A stretch of DNA of 64,000 bases, from contig JADKGN010000004.1 in NCBI GenBank assembly GCA_016722705.1, forward strand, positions 124,001 through 188,000. Reading direction: 5' to 3'. The first letter of the stretch is position 1. Each line of letters opens with the position of its first letter. The stretch is from Candidatus Dechloromonas phosphoritropha (lineage in GTDB: Bacteria > Pseudomonadota > Gammaproteobacteria > Burkholderiales > Rhodocyclaceae). A program made the translations under genes and the position numbers. The notes beneath the pieces are model-generated. The model did no database searches, was not told where the DNA came from, and was given only the letters and a program-made list of their open reading frames with translations. Shown here piece by piece: positions 42,932 to 54,978 of the stretch.

Positions 42932-44611
42932 CTACGATGCATCTTGAGCATCAACTCGTACCAGCCGACGGAGGATCTTGCCGACCGGCGTCTTGGGCAG
43001 TGGCGTGTCGCTGAACACAACGTGGCGCGGCACCTTGTAACCGGTCAGTTGCGTGCGGCAATGGGCGATCAGCGCCTCGGCCGTCAACGCGTTATCGCGC
43101 CGCACGACGACAATCATCACCGCCTCGCCGGCCCGTTCGTCGGCAACGCCGATGGCCGCCACTTCGAGCACACCAGGATGAGTGATGACCGCTTCCTCGA
43201 CCTCGTTGGGAAAAACCTTGAAGCCGGAAACAACGATCATGTCCTTTTTGCGATCGGTCAGTTTGACCCGCCCCTGCGTGTCCATGAAGCCCATGTCGCC
43301 CGTCTTCAACCAGCCATCGGCGCTCAGCACGTTCGCGGTTTCCTCCGCTTGCTGCCAGTAGCCCTGCATGACCTGCGGGCCGCGCACCAGAACTTCGCCG
43401 ACCTCGCCGAGCGGCAATTCTGCGCCCGACTCGTCGCAGACTTTTATCTCGGTCGACGGGAAAGGCAGGCCGACCGTGCCGGTATAAGCCCGGGTATCGA
43501 GCGGGTTGCCGGCAACCAGCGGCGACGCTTCGGTCAGCCCGTAGCCTTCGATCAGATAGGAACCAGTCACGCTCGCCCATTGCTCGGCCACGGCGCGTTG
43601 CACCGGCATACCGCCACCAAAAGCAACTTTCAGCGCGTGCATATCGACCTTGGCGAATCCGGGATCGCGCAATAGCGCACCAAACAGCGTATTGACACCG
43701 GTGATGGCGGTGAATGGCTGCCGGCCCAGCTCGGCCACCAGCGCGGGAATGTCGCGCGGATTGGCAATCAGGATATTTAGCGCACCCCACTTGAAGAAGG
43801 TCAGCAGGTTCGCCGTCAGCGCGAACACGTGGTAAAGCGGCAAAGGCGTTACGACGACCTCGACGCCCTCGGCGAATCGCGGGCCGATCCAGGCCGAAAT
43901 CTGTTGCAGGTTGGCCACCATATTGCCGTGCGACAGCATCGCGCCCTTCGGGACGCCGGTCGTGCCGCCGGTGTATTGCAAAAAGGCAATATCGCGCGGC
44001 GTCAGCGGCACCGGGACGAGCGCCAGTTGCCGCCCCTCAGCCAGCGTCTTGCGGAAATTCACAGCACCCGGGATATGCCAGCCCGGCACCATTTTCTTGA
44101 CGTACTTGATCGCCAGATTGGTAGCCAGACGCTTGAACGGCGGGAAAAGATCGCCCAGTCCGGTCGTGATCACCGTGTCGACCGCCGTCTCGCCAAGTAC
44201 ATGCTGGGCGGTATGGGCAAAATTCTCCAGCACCACAAGTGCCCGCGCGCCAGAATCCTTTAGCTGGTGCGCCAATTCGCGTGGCGTGTAGAGCGGGTTG
44301 CAATTGACGACGACCAGGCCGGCGCGGAATGCCCCGAACAGCGCCACCGGATACTGCAGCACATTGGGCAGCATGATCGCCAGCCGATCGCCTTTGACCA
44401 GCCCGCAATGCGTCTGCAGATAGGCGGCAAAATCGCGGGTCAGGCGGTCGAGCTCTCCGTAAGACATGCGCGTTCCCAGGCTCGAAAAGGCCGGCAACCC
44501 ACGAAAACGTGCGCAACTTTGCGTAAATACATCGAGGATGGACATGAATGCTGCCGCATCCACTTCATGCGGCACACCGGCCGGATAATACTGCAACCAG
44601 ATTTTTTCCAT
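42932..44611 (-). CDS. fadD: Long-chain-fatty-acid--CoA ligase
   Basis: The enzyme activates fatty acids to acyl-CoA via an acyl-adenylate. The 559-residue product has the AMP-binding P-loop QYTGGTTGVPKGAMLSHGN, the motif YGLTEASPLVAGNP, the C-terminal hinge VKLTDRKKDMIVVSGFKVFPNEVEEAV and the catalytic lysine in PLPKTPVGKILRR. The start MEKIWLQYYPAGVPHEVD is the usual FadD N-terminus. It heads a two-gene unit with the GNAT gene. Confidence 0.95.
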   Translation of the reverse strand: MEKIWLQYYPAGVPHEVDAAAFMSILDVFTQSCARFRGLPAFSSLGTRMSYGELDRLTRDFAAYLQTHCGLVKGDRLAIMLPNVLQYPVALFGAFRAGLVVVNCNPLYTPRELAHQLKDSGARALVVLENFAHTAQHVLGETAVDTVITTGLGDLFPPFKRLATNLAIKYVKKMVPGWHIPGAVNFRKTLAEGRQLALVPVPLTPRDIAFLQYTGGTTGVPKGAMLSHGNMVANLQQISAWIGPRFAEGVEVVVTPLPLYHVFALTANLLTFFKWGALNILIANPRDIPALVAELGRQPFTAITGVNTLFGALLRDPGFAKVDMHALKVAFGGGMPVQRAVAEQWASVTGSYLIEGYGLTEASPLVAGNPLDTRAYTGTVGLPFPSTEIKVCDESGAELPLGEVGEVLVRGPQVMQGYWQQAEETANVLSADGWLKTGDMGFMDTQGRVKLTDRKKDMIVVSGFKVFPNEVEEAVITHPGVLEVAAIGVADERAGEAVMIVVVRRDNALTAEALIAHCRTQLTGYKVPRHVVFSDTPLPKTPVGKILRRLVRVDAQDAS

Positions 44612-44851
44612 TCTTCACTCCAGAATGTCGTGTCCGAGCAAAGCTCCAAGTGCCTACGTTACGCGCTTACAAGGCGTAGAGCAATTCGTACGGCATGTCC
44701 GTATTCGATGCAGCGGGGCTGACCGACCGCGACGGACACGACATCCGCCGCTACGGCCAGGCCTTCGGGACATGACGGATTCCGCTACAGCCCAGCGCTT
44801 AAACAGAGGATGGGAAAAGTGGCTTTTTTTCGCGGTTGACCGCGACAATGC
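44612..44851. other. Short gap between fadD and the YqhA-like gene
   Basis: No gene, terminator or repeat is evident in these 240 bases; the fadD promoter must lie here because both flanking genes are on the minus strand. Confidence 0.4.
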
Positions 44852-45331
44852 TCAACTTTTCTTCCGTCCACCCTTCAAGCCAAGATAAAGACTGAGCGCG
44901 GCGATCACCATCGCCATCGCAATACCGAAACCAAGGAAATCGGGCCCACCATCCCAGGCCACCGCTGCGCGCAAGAACAGGACGGCAAGAACGGCGATCA
45001 CGACACTGACCAGACTGGCCTTGACCGCCTCAAGATCGGGAACGACCAGCCATTGCGGCAAGGGCAGCGTATTGTCTATGAACAACGTAAATAAACTGAC
45101 GCTGATGATGTACATCGCGATGGCGATCAGGAAAATATCGACCGCCTCGATCATCCCCACCGCCAGCGCCTTGACCTCCTTCTGCACCAAGACACCTTTC
45201 TGGACAATTTCAATCAGCGCCGTAACCATGGCCATCGTCTCGTAAAGCATGAGTCCGAATGCCGCAATCAGCGTACCGACGATGGGAACAATAACGATAT
45301 AGCGAGACTTGGAAAAAAGGAGACGTAACAT
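44852..45331 (-). CDS. UPF0114/YqhA-family membrane protein
   Basis: The ATG at 45331, preceded by a strong AAGGAGA ribosome-binding site, gives 159 residues. The product has four hydrophobic segments: VIVPIVGTLIAAFGLMLYETMAM, IFLIAIAMYIISVSLFTLFI, LVSVVIAVLAVLFLRAAVAW and FGIAMAMVIAALSLYLGL. The motif DLEAVKASLVSVVIAVLAVLFL is diagnostic of the UPF0114/YqhA family, inner-membrane proteins of unknown function. The longer open frame to 45400 is not supported by a ribosome-binding site. Confidence 0.88.
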   Translation of the reverse strand: MLRLLFSKSRYIVIVPIVGTLIAAFGLMLYETMAMVTALIEIVQKGVLVQKEVKALAVGMIEAVDIFLIAIAMYIISVSLFTLFIDNTLPLPQWLVVPDLEAVKASLVSVVIAVLAVLFLRAAVAWDGGPDFLGFGIAMAMVIAALSLYLGLKGGRKKS

Positions 45332-45514
45332 GGGTTTGCAAGTAGTAAGGGAAGCCGTGTTCAACGGCCAGTGCAGCAAGACTAAGCCAAATTGTGGCAC
45401 GCCGACAAGGCCGTTTGCTTAGCAGCCAGGCCTAAGTACCGTGCACGACCTGGCTGGTAGGTAATTCGCTCATCACCGCTATAATCCCCACCCGCTCTAG
45501 CTGACTGATCTGCC

Positions 45515-48955
<3,441 letters not shown>

Positions 48956-48958
48956 GCC

Positions 48959-50032
48959 ATGAGCACCATCGACATCGAAAACGTCAACGTCACCGCCTTC
49001 GACACCATGCCGACGCCGGAGGATATCCACAGCCGCCTGCCGCTGTCGCTGGCCGCCGCACACACCGTCATGCATGGCCGCGCCACGCTGCGCGGCATTC
49101 TCGAGCGCACGGACCCGCGCCTCTTCGTCGTCGTCGGCCCCTGCTCGATCCACGACCCGGTCGCCGGCCTCGATTACGCCCGCCGCCTCAAGGCGCTGGC
49201 CGACGAAGTCGGCGACACGCTGCAGCTGATCATGCGTGTCTATTTCGAAAAGCCGCGCACCACGGTGGGCTGGAAGGGCTACATCAACGACCCGTTCATG
49301 GACGACAGCTTCCGCGTCGACGTCGGCATGGAGAAAGCCCGCCAGTTCCTGCTCGACGTTGCCGAACTCGGCCTGCCGACCGGCACCGAGGCGCTCGACC
49401 CGATTTCGCCCCAGTATTATGGCGACCTGATCACGTGGACCGCGATCGGCGCCCGCACTGCCGAATCGCAGACCCACCGCGAAATGTCCTCCGGGCTGTC
49501 CACCCCGGTCGGCTTCAAGAACGGTACCAGCGGCGACCTCGGTGTCGCGGTCAATGCCATCCTGTCGGCCTCCAAGCCGCATTCCTTCCTCGGCATCAAC
49601 GGCCAGGGCCGCGTTGCCGTCGTCCGTACCCGCGGCAACCGCCATGGCCACATCGTCCTGCGCGGCGGTGACGGCCGCCCGAACTACGACACCGTATCCA
49701 TCGCGATGGTCGAGCAGGCGTTGACCAAGGCCGGGCTGCCAAACAACATCGTTGTCGACTGCTCGCACGCCAACAGCTTCAAGAAGCCGGAACTGCAGCC
49801 GCTGGTCATGGCCGACATCGTCAACCAGGTCCGCCTCGGCAACAAGTCGCTGATCGGCGTCATGATCGAGTCCAATATCGAAGCCGGCAACCAGCCGATC
49901 CCCGTCGACCTCAGCCAGCTCCGTTACGGCTGCTCGGTTACCGACGCCTGCGTCGACTGGGATACCACCGAGAAAATGATCCGCGACGCCGCCGTGCTGC
50001 TGCGCGACGTGCTGCCGGAACGGATGGCCTGA
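48959..50032 (+). CDS. aroG: 3-deoxy-7-phosphoheptulonate synthase (class I, AroG type)
   Basis: The first enzyme of the shikimate pathway condenses phosphoenolpyruvate and erythrose 4-phosphate. The 357-residue product has the class I motifs VVVGPCSIHDP, MRVYFEKPRTTVGWKGYINDP, LDPISPQYYGDLITWTAIGARTAESQTHREMSSGLS, GFKNGTSGD and VDCSHANS. The N-terminal region before GPCS resembles the feedback-regulated E. coli-type isoenzymes, but which amino acid inhibits it cannot be told. It follows mfd by 3 bp. Confidence 0.96.
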   Translation: MSTIDIENVNVTAFDTMPTPEDIHSRLPLSLAAAHTVMHGRATLRGILERTDPRLFVVVGPCSIHDPVAGLDYARRLKALADEVGDTLQLIMRVYFEKPRTTVGWKGYINDPFMDDSFRVDVGMEKARQFLLDVAELGLPTGTEALDPISPQYYGDLITWTAIGARTAESQTHREMSSGLSTPVGFKNGTSGDLGVAVNAILSASKPHSFLGINGQGRVAVVRTRGNRHGHIVLRGGDGRPNYDTVSIAMVEQALTKAGLPNNIVVDCSHANSFKKPELQPLVMADIVNQVRLGNKSLIGVMIESNIEAGNQPIPVDLSQLRYGCSVTDACVDWDTTEKMIRDAAVLLRDVLPERMA

Positions 50033-50042
50033 GAAAAAGACG

Positions 50043-50303
50043 ATGCCAACTATCAGCCAGTCTTTCGGTATCGTGATTCAGATGTTCTGGCGGGAACATT
50101 TACCTTCTTACTTTCATGCACTGTATGGCGAACGCGAGGCGCTGGTAAACATTTGAACGCTGGAGGTAATCGCTGGCAGCCTGCCCCGGCGGGCGATGAA
50201 TCTGACAATAGAATGGGCGATCGAACACCGACATGAACTGACGGAGGATTGGGATTTATGCCAAGCCAGACAACAGCCCAGGAAAATTCGGCCGCTGGAG
50301 TAA
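50043..50303 (+). pseudogene. DUF4160 gene with an in-frame nonsense codon
   Basis: From ATG 50043 the frame reads MPTISQSFGIVIQMFWREHL, PSYFHALYGEREALVNI, then TGA at 50154-50156, and continues in the same frame with TLEVIAGSLPRRAMNLTIEW and AIEHRHELTEDWDLCQ to a TAA at 50301. Both halves match the DUF4160 family (G.xIxMxxxEHxPPHFHAxYGE..A...I.TLEVIxGxLPRRAxxLVxEWA..H..EL..DW). The stop replaces the residue before TLEV; a CGA-to-TGA change is the simplest cause. It overlaps the DUF2442 gene, its usual partner. Confidence 0.8.
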
Positions 50304-50578
50304 TTCCTGCCGCGCCATGGCGTATCCAGGCTGTTTCAGTCCTGCCGGATCATCGGCTCGCCCTGACCTTCCGCGACGGCTCGTCAGGCATTGCCGCTCT
50401 TTCAGCGATAAAAACAAGCACGAACCCCGGCATCTACGCTCCTCTGGCTAGTGCAGATTTTTTCGCACAGGTCCGGATTGAACTTGGCGTACTCATCTGG
50501 CCTAATGGCGCAGACCTTGATCCGGCCTGGCTGCATGACAGCCTGACCACCGAAAAAACATGGGCTTTCCCCTTTTAA
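50258..50578 (+). CDS. DUF2442 domain protein
   Basis: The ATG at 50258 overlaps the end of the DUF4160 frame, the normal arrangement of these paired small genes. The 106-residue product has the DUF2442 signature WRIQAVSVLPDHRLALTFRDG at about residues 21-41 and FFAQVRIELGVLIWPNGADLDPAWLHD near the end. DUF4160-DUF2442 pairs are widespread, often in accessory regions, and are suspected toxin-antitoxin or regulatory pairs, but no function is established to my knowledge. With its partner broken it may be an orphan. Confidence 0.82.
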   Translation: MPSQTTAQENSAAGVIPAAPWRIQAVSVLPDHRLALTFRDGSSGIAALSAIKTSTNPGIYAPLASADFFAQVRIELGVLIWPNGADLDPAWLHDSLTTEKTWAFPF

Positions 50579-50834
50579 CGATTCGGGTTCGGACTATCTC
50601 GAGAAGTTGCACAAGGTCTGGGTGCGGGAACTTACCGCGGCGGTGGACCGGTTGCCGCCGATGCCGCCCAGGCTGTTTACGCGTGAGGTGCCGTGAATTT
50701 TCAAATACAATGCTTTTAAAGTTTTTGCTCACCCGATGGCTTGATTCCGGGTGAAATAATTTTTTCTGGCGGAATGAGAGTGAAAATCCCATCTGCCTTC
50801 TGTTTGCAAACTGACTGATCAGGAGACCTGTCTC
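50579..50834. other. Spacer with a possible C-terminal gene remnant
   Basis: The plus strand from about 50594 reads DYLEKLHKVWVRELTAAVDR followed by LPPMPPRLFTREVP and a stop at 50694-50696. It looks like a protein end but has no start or recognisable family. The AT-rich remainder presumably holds the carbonic anhydrase promoter. Confidence 0.35.
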
Positions 50835-51605
50835 ATGTGCGAATCCGATAAGAACCATCCGGAACAATGTGTGCATCTGCCTTCCCGGCGCGCCTTCGTC
50901 AAGGCATCCACGGCTGCGGCCGCCGCCGGGTTGCTCGGCGCCAGTGGTGCCCACGCGGCGGACACCACCGCCAAGGGCCCCGTGGCCATGGCGCTGACGA
51001 AAGAAGCGCGCGACAAGATGACGCCGGACCAGATCCTCCAGAAATGGAAGGACGGCAACCTTCGCTTCCTTGAGGGGCGCAAGATCCAGCGCGATTTCCT
51101 CGCGGAAGCGCGCATGACGGCATCCGGTCAGTTTCCCGCAGGCGTATTGCTGAGCTGCATCGATTCGCGCGCGCCGGCCGAGATTCTGTTCAACCTGGGC
51201 ATGGGCGACGTGTTCAACGCCCGGGTGGCCGGCAATATCGATAACCCCGACATTCTGGGTAGTATGGAGTTCACGACCAAGCTGGCCGGCGCCAAGGTCA
51301 TCCTGGTGATGGGGCACTCGGCCTGTGGCGCGGTGGCAGGTGCCATTGCGGACGCCAAGCTGGGCAACCTCACGCAATTGCTCGCGAAGATCCAGCCAGC
51401 CATCAAGGCGACGACTTACAGCGGCGACCGCACGGCCGGCAACGCGGCATTCGTCGATGCGGTGGCGCGCAAGAACGTCGAACTGACCATGGCCAGCATC
51501 CGCAAGAACAGCCCGGTGATCGCCGAACTGGAAAAAGCCGGTACAGTCAAGATCGCGGGCGCATTTTACGACCTGAAGACGGGCGCCGTGGACTTTTTCG
51601 CCTAA
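50835..51605 (+). CDS. Beta-class carbonic anhydrase, Tat-exported
   Basis: The enzyme interconverts CO2 and bicarbonate. The 256-residue product begins with a twin-arginine signal (SRRAFVKAS followed by a hydrophobic AAAAAGLLGASGAHA), so it acts in the periplasm. Zinc and catalytic residues of the beta class are present: CxDSR (Cys108, Asp110, Arg112) and HxxC in GHSACGAV (His161, Cys164). VFNARVAGN is a further family motif. It sits alone with a ribosome-binding site (GGAG at 50821-50824), and IS elements begin 60 bp downstream. Confidence 0.93.
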   Translation: MCESDKNHPEQCVHLPSRRAFVKASTAAAAAGLLGASGAHAADTTAKGPVAMALTKEARDKMTPDQILQKWKDGNLRFLEGRKIQRDFLAEARMTASGQFPAGVLLSCIDSRAPAEILFNLGMGDVFNARVAGNIDNPDILGSMEFTTKLAGAKVILVMGHSACGAVAGAIADAKLGNLTQLLAKIQPAIKATTYSGDRTAGNAAFVDAVARKNVELTMASIRKNSPVIAELEKAGTVKIAGAFYDLKTGAVDFFA

Positions 51606-51663
51606 GCGACAAAGCGAAAGAGGTCTGCTCCAGAGAACAATAGGGGACGGACCAGAATGGCAC

Positions 51664-52842
51664 TTACTTAAGCTTTTTGGGATGTCCCTGAGTGCGGACG
51701 ATGTTGCGAGCGATGGAGCGCGGCTTGGTGAGTAATGGGTAGGCGTTCTGTCGTCGTTTGATGGCACGAGGTTCGATGCGTCCGGGGCGATTGCCCACGA
51801 TTTGCCGTGCGATGAGTGCGAAGAGTTCATCAGGGCAGGTGATATTGCCCTGAAAGGCGTGAGGTGCCCACGCGAGCCAAACTTGTACCGTATGCTTGGA
51901 GCTTAACTGCCGGGGCAAGCAACCGCTGAGCAGCGCTGCGCGCGCCATCATCAATCGGATCAAATTGTAGGCGAGCAAATAGACCCAGATCTCCTTCACG
52001 GCCATGTCGGGGGTTTGGCAACTCAGTTGCTCCATACCCAAGGTAGTCTTGATGTTGCGCAGGTCAAGTTCGACATGCCAGCGATCCCGGTACAGCCGTT
52101 TGATGGAATCCTTGGACGTTTGCTTCGGGCACAACAAGGTAGTAACCAGCGTCTTGCCGCCGGCACGAAGCTCGCGCACGGTCAGACTCGTCGGCGCCTG
52201 CGCGTAATCATCCTGAGACATCCAGCCTGGCTTGATAGCCGGCTTGGGTAGTACCCGCAGGTGATCTCGCTCCCCCAAGCGCTGGCCGAGGCTGAAATCG
52301 GTGGTACGTTGGCGTGATCCATGCTGTTCAAAGACCGCATCCACCCCACGCTCGGCCAGGGCGCACAGCAGGAAATAGGTGGCAAAGAAGGCGTCGCCCA
52401 ACAGCACGTCACCACGCGCCAAGGTATCGAGCTGAAGGCGCAGCAAGGACTGCTCATCGGTTCCCTTGCCACGACAAGCGCTGATGGCGGCATTGAGCAC
52501 TGCACCGCTGCCAAGGCAGATCAGGCCGACAAGTCGGCATTGCGGGAACCCCAATCCAGGCTGCTGACTTCGCGGCTGGGGAAAGTCAGTTTGATTGGCC
52601 TCGGTATCAGGCATGATGACAGTGGCACCATCAACCAAGCGAACCGGACGACCTCGCCAGTGCCAAGCCGCTGGGGCGTGGGCCGTCAGCCATTGACCTG
52701 TGTGACCGGCCAAAGTGCTGACCATCGCCGTTGGCATACGTTGGCGAGCGCGGCAGTAGGCCCCCGTATGGGTGCTGTAGGGGAGTGAGTCTGGCCAATC
52801 CTCGTGACTTAGCATCTTGTCATGGAGCGGTTTTGTAGGCAT
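51664..52842 (-). pseudogene. IS4-family transposase, N-terminally truncated, with borrowed start
   Basis: The 392-residue frame carries the DDE catalytic core of IS4 transposases: RLVDGATVIMPDT (first Asp), VLLGDAFFATYFLL (second Asp) and the Y-R-E-K signature YRDRWHVELDLRNIKTTLGM. The usual N-terminal 70-80 residues are missing. The first 16 codons (MPTKPLHDKMLSHEDW) lie inside the terminal sequence of the neighbouring insertion sequence, which joins this element at 52795; native sequence resumes at LPYSTHTGAYCRARQRMP. It is therefore a fusion ORF, probably inactive. Confidence 0.85.
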
Positions 52843-54188
52843 GAGACTTGTGTGGCTTGGGTCGAATAGGTCGCGGTCGGTTTCGGTTGGGGATGAATTT
52901 TTGAAGGTTCAGGACAATCTCGGAGAACAGTGCGGCGACGATGCGCGAGGTCAAGCGAAGGCGGCCGGTGAGCACTTGGGGCAGCAGACGGCGCAGATGC
53001 GAGAAAGCCAAGGTGCGATTGATACGCCACGGCGAATCTGGGGCGATGAGGTGCTCCGTGGCCAGATAGACCGCCAGCGCATTGAGGTTGTCGCAGAGCA
53101 TCTTGGCGCCGACGTCCTGACAGGCCGCGAGCCAGGTCAAGCCAGACGTATGCTCAAGCGACAGGCGATGCTTGAGGCGCTTGAAGGCCTCTTCGATGCG
53201 CCAGCGCCGATGATAGAGATCTGCGAATGCAGGCGCCGGATACTGCGCACTGTCGAGCAAGGACGTCATGAGCACGCGCACCTTACCGGCGGGTGTCACT
53301 TGGCGGATCAGGCGCACGGTCGAGGCCTGGCGGGGACACTCATAATCGACGGCATCCCGGCAATTCGGCGGTGGCAGGGTCACCACGGTGTCGTCCTGGC
53401 CGGAGCGCATGAACTGCGTGATGGCGGCAAAGGTCGACGACGAATCGCAGCGCATGCAAAAGGGAATCTCCCGATGCAGCAAGGCGGCCACCAGCCACGC
53501 GCCCGGGTAACCGCGGTCGAGCAGCAGCATGTCGTGGCGGTCAATCCGGTCCAGGCGCTCGAACAGCATCTGCCGCTCACCAACCAGGGGGCTGTGCAGG
53601 ATCAGCGAATCGAACAACTCGATGCCCGGACGAAACAAGCCGAACAGCGTCGCCTCGCGCACACACCGCTTGCCCTCCGCGTTGAGCAAGGTCAAGCGAA
53701 CCTTGGAGGCATCGGCGGCCAGAACCCGCAATCCCTGCCAGAGCGGCTGACCGGGAAGGGCTTCATCGACCAGCCGCAGCAACTCTGTGTTGAGCGGATC
53801 GAAGACATTCGCATAGAGGCGGCTACGCGCCTTCGAGAACGCACTGGCGGTCACCACCCGAGACAAGCGGGTTCGCCGCGCCAGCAGCGTGAAGAACGCA
53901 TCGAGTTCGCCCTGCACGGCCCCACGCACACCGCTGAGCAGGAAAGCGATCAGATCGGTGAAGGGCAATCCACGGCTGCGCGTGAAATTCCGGGAATCAC
54001 GGCGAGCCGCTTCGCGAAAGGCTGTGCTCTGAATGAAGTCCGCAAGCCTGAAAAGCACATTGACATATTTAGGACGGCATATTTAACCTATAAATATCAA
54101 TCCGTTACGAGACCCAATTCTACCCCGATATGGCCGGCTTATCGCGGCGGCTGTAAAATATGCAAACGCGCTAAGTCAAGAGGATTGG
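52795..54188 (-). mobile_element. IS4-family insertion sequence, apparently complete
   Basis: Terminal inverted repeats of 19 bp are visible: CCAATCCTCGTGACTTAGC at 52795-52813 and its complement at 54170-54188, with one mismatch. They enclose a single transposase gene (element length 1394 bp). No direct target duplication is seen: the left flank ends GAGTCTGG and the right begins GATAGTTG. This suggests that a rearrangement, not simple insertion, placed it against the truncated IS4 gene. Confidence 0.8.
52820..54058 (-). CDS. IS4-family transposase (complete)
   Basis: The 412-residue protein has an N-terminal helical DNA-binding region (FREAARRDSRNFTRSRGLPFTDLIAFLLSG), then the DDE core: VLAADASKVRL (first Asp), LLLDRGYPGAWL (second Asp) and YHRRWRIEEAFKRLKHRL with the catalytic Glu and the Y-R-E-K spacing. 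The C-terminal LFSEIVLNLQKFIPNRNRPRP is shared with a degenerate copy at 54488-54661. The gene fills the element between its 19-bp inverted repeats; no frameshift or stop is seen, so it may be active. Confidence 0.92.
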   Translation of the reverse strand: MLFRLADFIQSTAFREAARRDSRNFTRSRGLPFTDLIAFLLSGVRGAVQGELDAFFTLLARRTRLSRVVTASAFSKARSRLYANVFDPLNTELLRLVDEALPGQPLWQGLRVLAADASKVRLTLLNAEGKRCVREATLFGLFRPGIELFDSLILHSPLVGERQMLFERLDRIDRHDMLLLDRGYPGAWLVAALLHREIPFCMRCDSSSTFAAITQFMRSGQDDTVVTLPPPNCRDAVDYECPRQASTVRLIRQVTPAGKVRVLMTSLLDSAQYPAPAFADLYHRRWRIEEAFKRLKHRLSLEHTSGLTWLAACQDVGAKMLCDNLNALAVYLATEHLIAPDSPWRINRTLAFSHLRRLLPQVLTGRLRLTSRIVAALFSEIVLNLQKFIPNRNRPRPIRPKPHKSHAYKTAP

Positions 54189-54254
54189 GATAGTTGTCCC
54201 TTTGGTCTGATTTAGACTTCAGACCAGAACAGCAGGGGCGAGGAAGAGGACGAC

Positions 54255-54413
54255 GTGAGATATCCGAAGGAACTGAAGCAGAAAGTATTGTCGCGAATGA
54301 TGGCGCCGGGGAATGAGACGGTGTCGGTGTTGGCGCGGGCGTTCAACGTAACAGAAGCGACACTGTATGCGTGGCGGCGGGTTCCGTCACCTGCGCCTCC
54401 AGTACTTGATTGA
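54255..54413 (+). pseudogene. IS3-family OrfA-like N-terminal remnant
   Basis: A GTG at 54255 starts RYPKELKQKVLSRMMAPGNE followed by TVSVLARAFNVTEATLYAWR, the helix-turn-helix start of an IS3-type OrfA. After about 54378 the frame runs into an unrelated IS256 fragment and stops at 54411-54413. Just upstream, GGTCTGA...TCAGACC (54202-54224 region) may be a terminal repeat of the lost element. Confidence 0.6.
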
Positions 54414-54474
54414 GCACCGCTTCCACCAGTTTCGCCAGCCCGTCCTGCCCGTTTAAAAGCCCTGGCAGCAAGTC
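54378..54474 (-). pseudogene. IS256-family transposase N-terminal scrap
   Basis: On the minus strand about 32 codons read LLPGLLNGQDGLAKLVEAVL followed by NQVLEAQVTE, the conserved start region of IS256/Mutator transposases (xLLxGxDGLxxLxEAxLNxxLExExTEHLG). Nothing else of the element is left; both edges are abrupt. Confidence 0.6.
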
Positions 54475-54487
54475 CGTTCCTACGCTA

Positions 54488-54661
54488 CGTCGACTCTTGC
54501 CTCGCGTCCTGGCAGGGGTGCAGAAAATCACCACCCGAGTCACTCGGGAAATCTTCTCGGAAATCGTCAAAAACCTCGAGAAATTCATCCCTGATCAATG
54601 CCGAACTCGCCCAAATCAGCGGAAACCTCACTTGTCCCATGCTTATAAATCTGCCGTATGA
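54488..54661 (+). pseudogene. IS4-family transposase C-terminal remnant
   Basis: The plus strand reads RRLLPRVLAGVQKITTRVTR, then EIFSEIVKNLEKFIPDQ, and ends SHAYKSAV plus stop. This parallels the end of the complete IS4 transposase at 52820-54058 (RRLLPQVLTGRLRLTSRIV...FSEIVLNLQKFIPN...SHAYKTAP) but is clearly diverged, so it comes from a related element inserted in the opposite orientation. Confidence 0.7.
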
Positions 54662-54978
54662 CCTCGTGCTAAGTTTCGAGGATTGGAGTGCCCCTCAGCC
54701 CATTGTGGCCACTAGATCGTCGATGACAGGGAACTGAATGGTATGTTGCCAATCTCTGGGTCGCGGGCAGTGCTTGGGGTGCTATTCAGAAGGATTTTCT
54801 GCAAATCGTGACGCATGCTGGCCAAAAATCGGCGATTGCCTTCTGCACCCGGCGCCGCCATTCGCCCCGAAGCCCGGTTGGATTCCCTTTCGTTCATCCC
54901 CATCCTTTATCGATTGTGCAACACACAATGCCACGTTATGCTATTCGGCATTTTTCACCACTTCCTGAAAGAACCATC

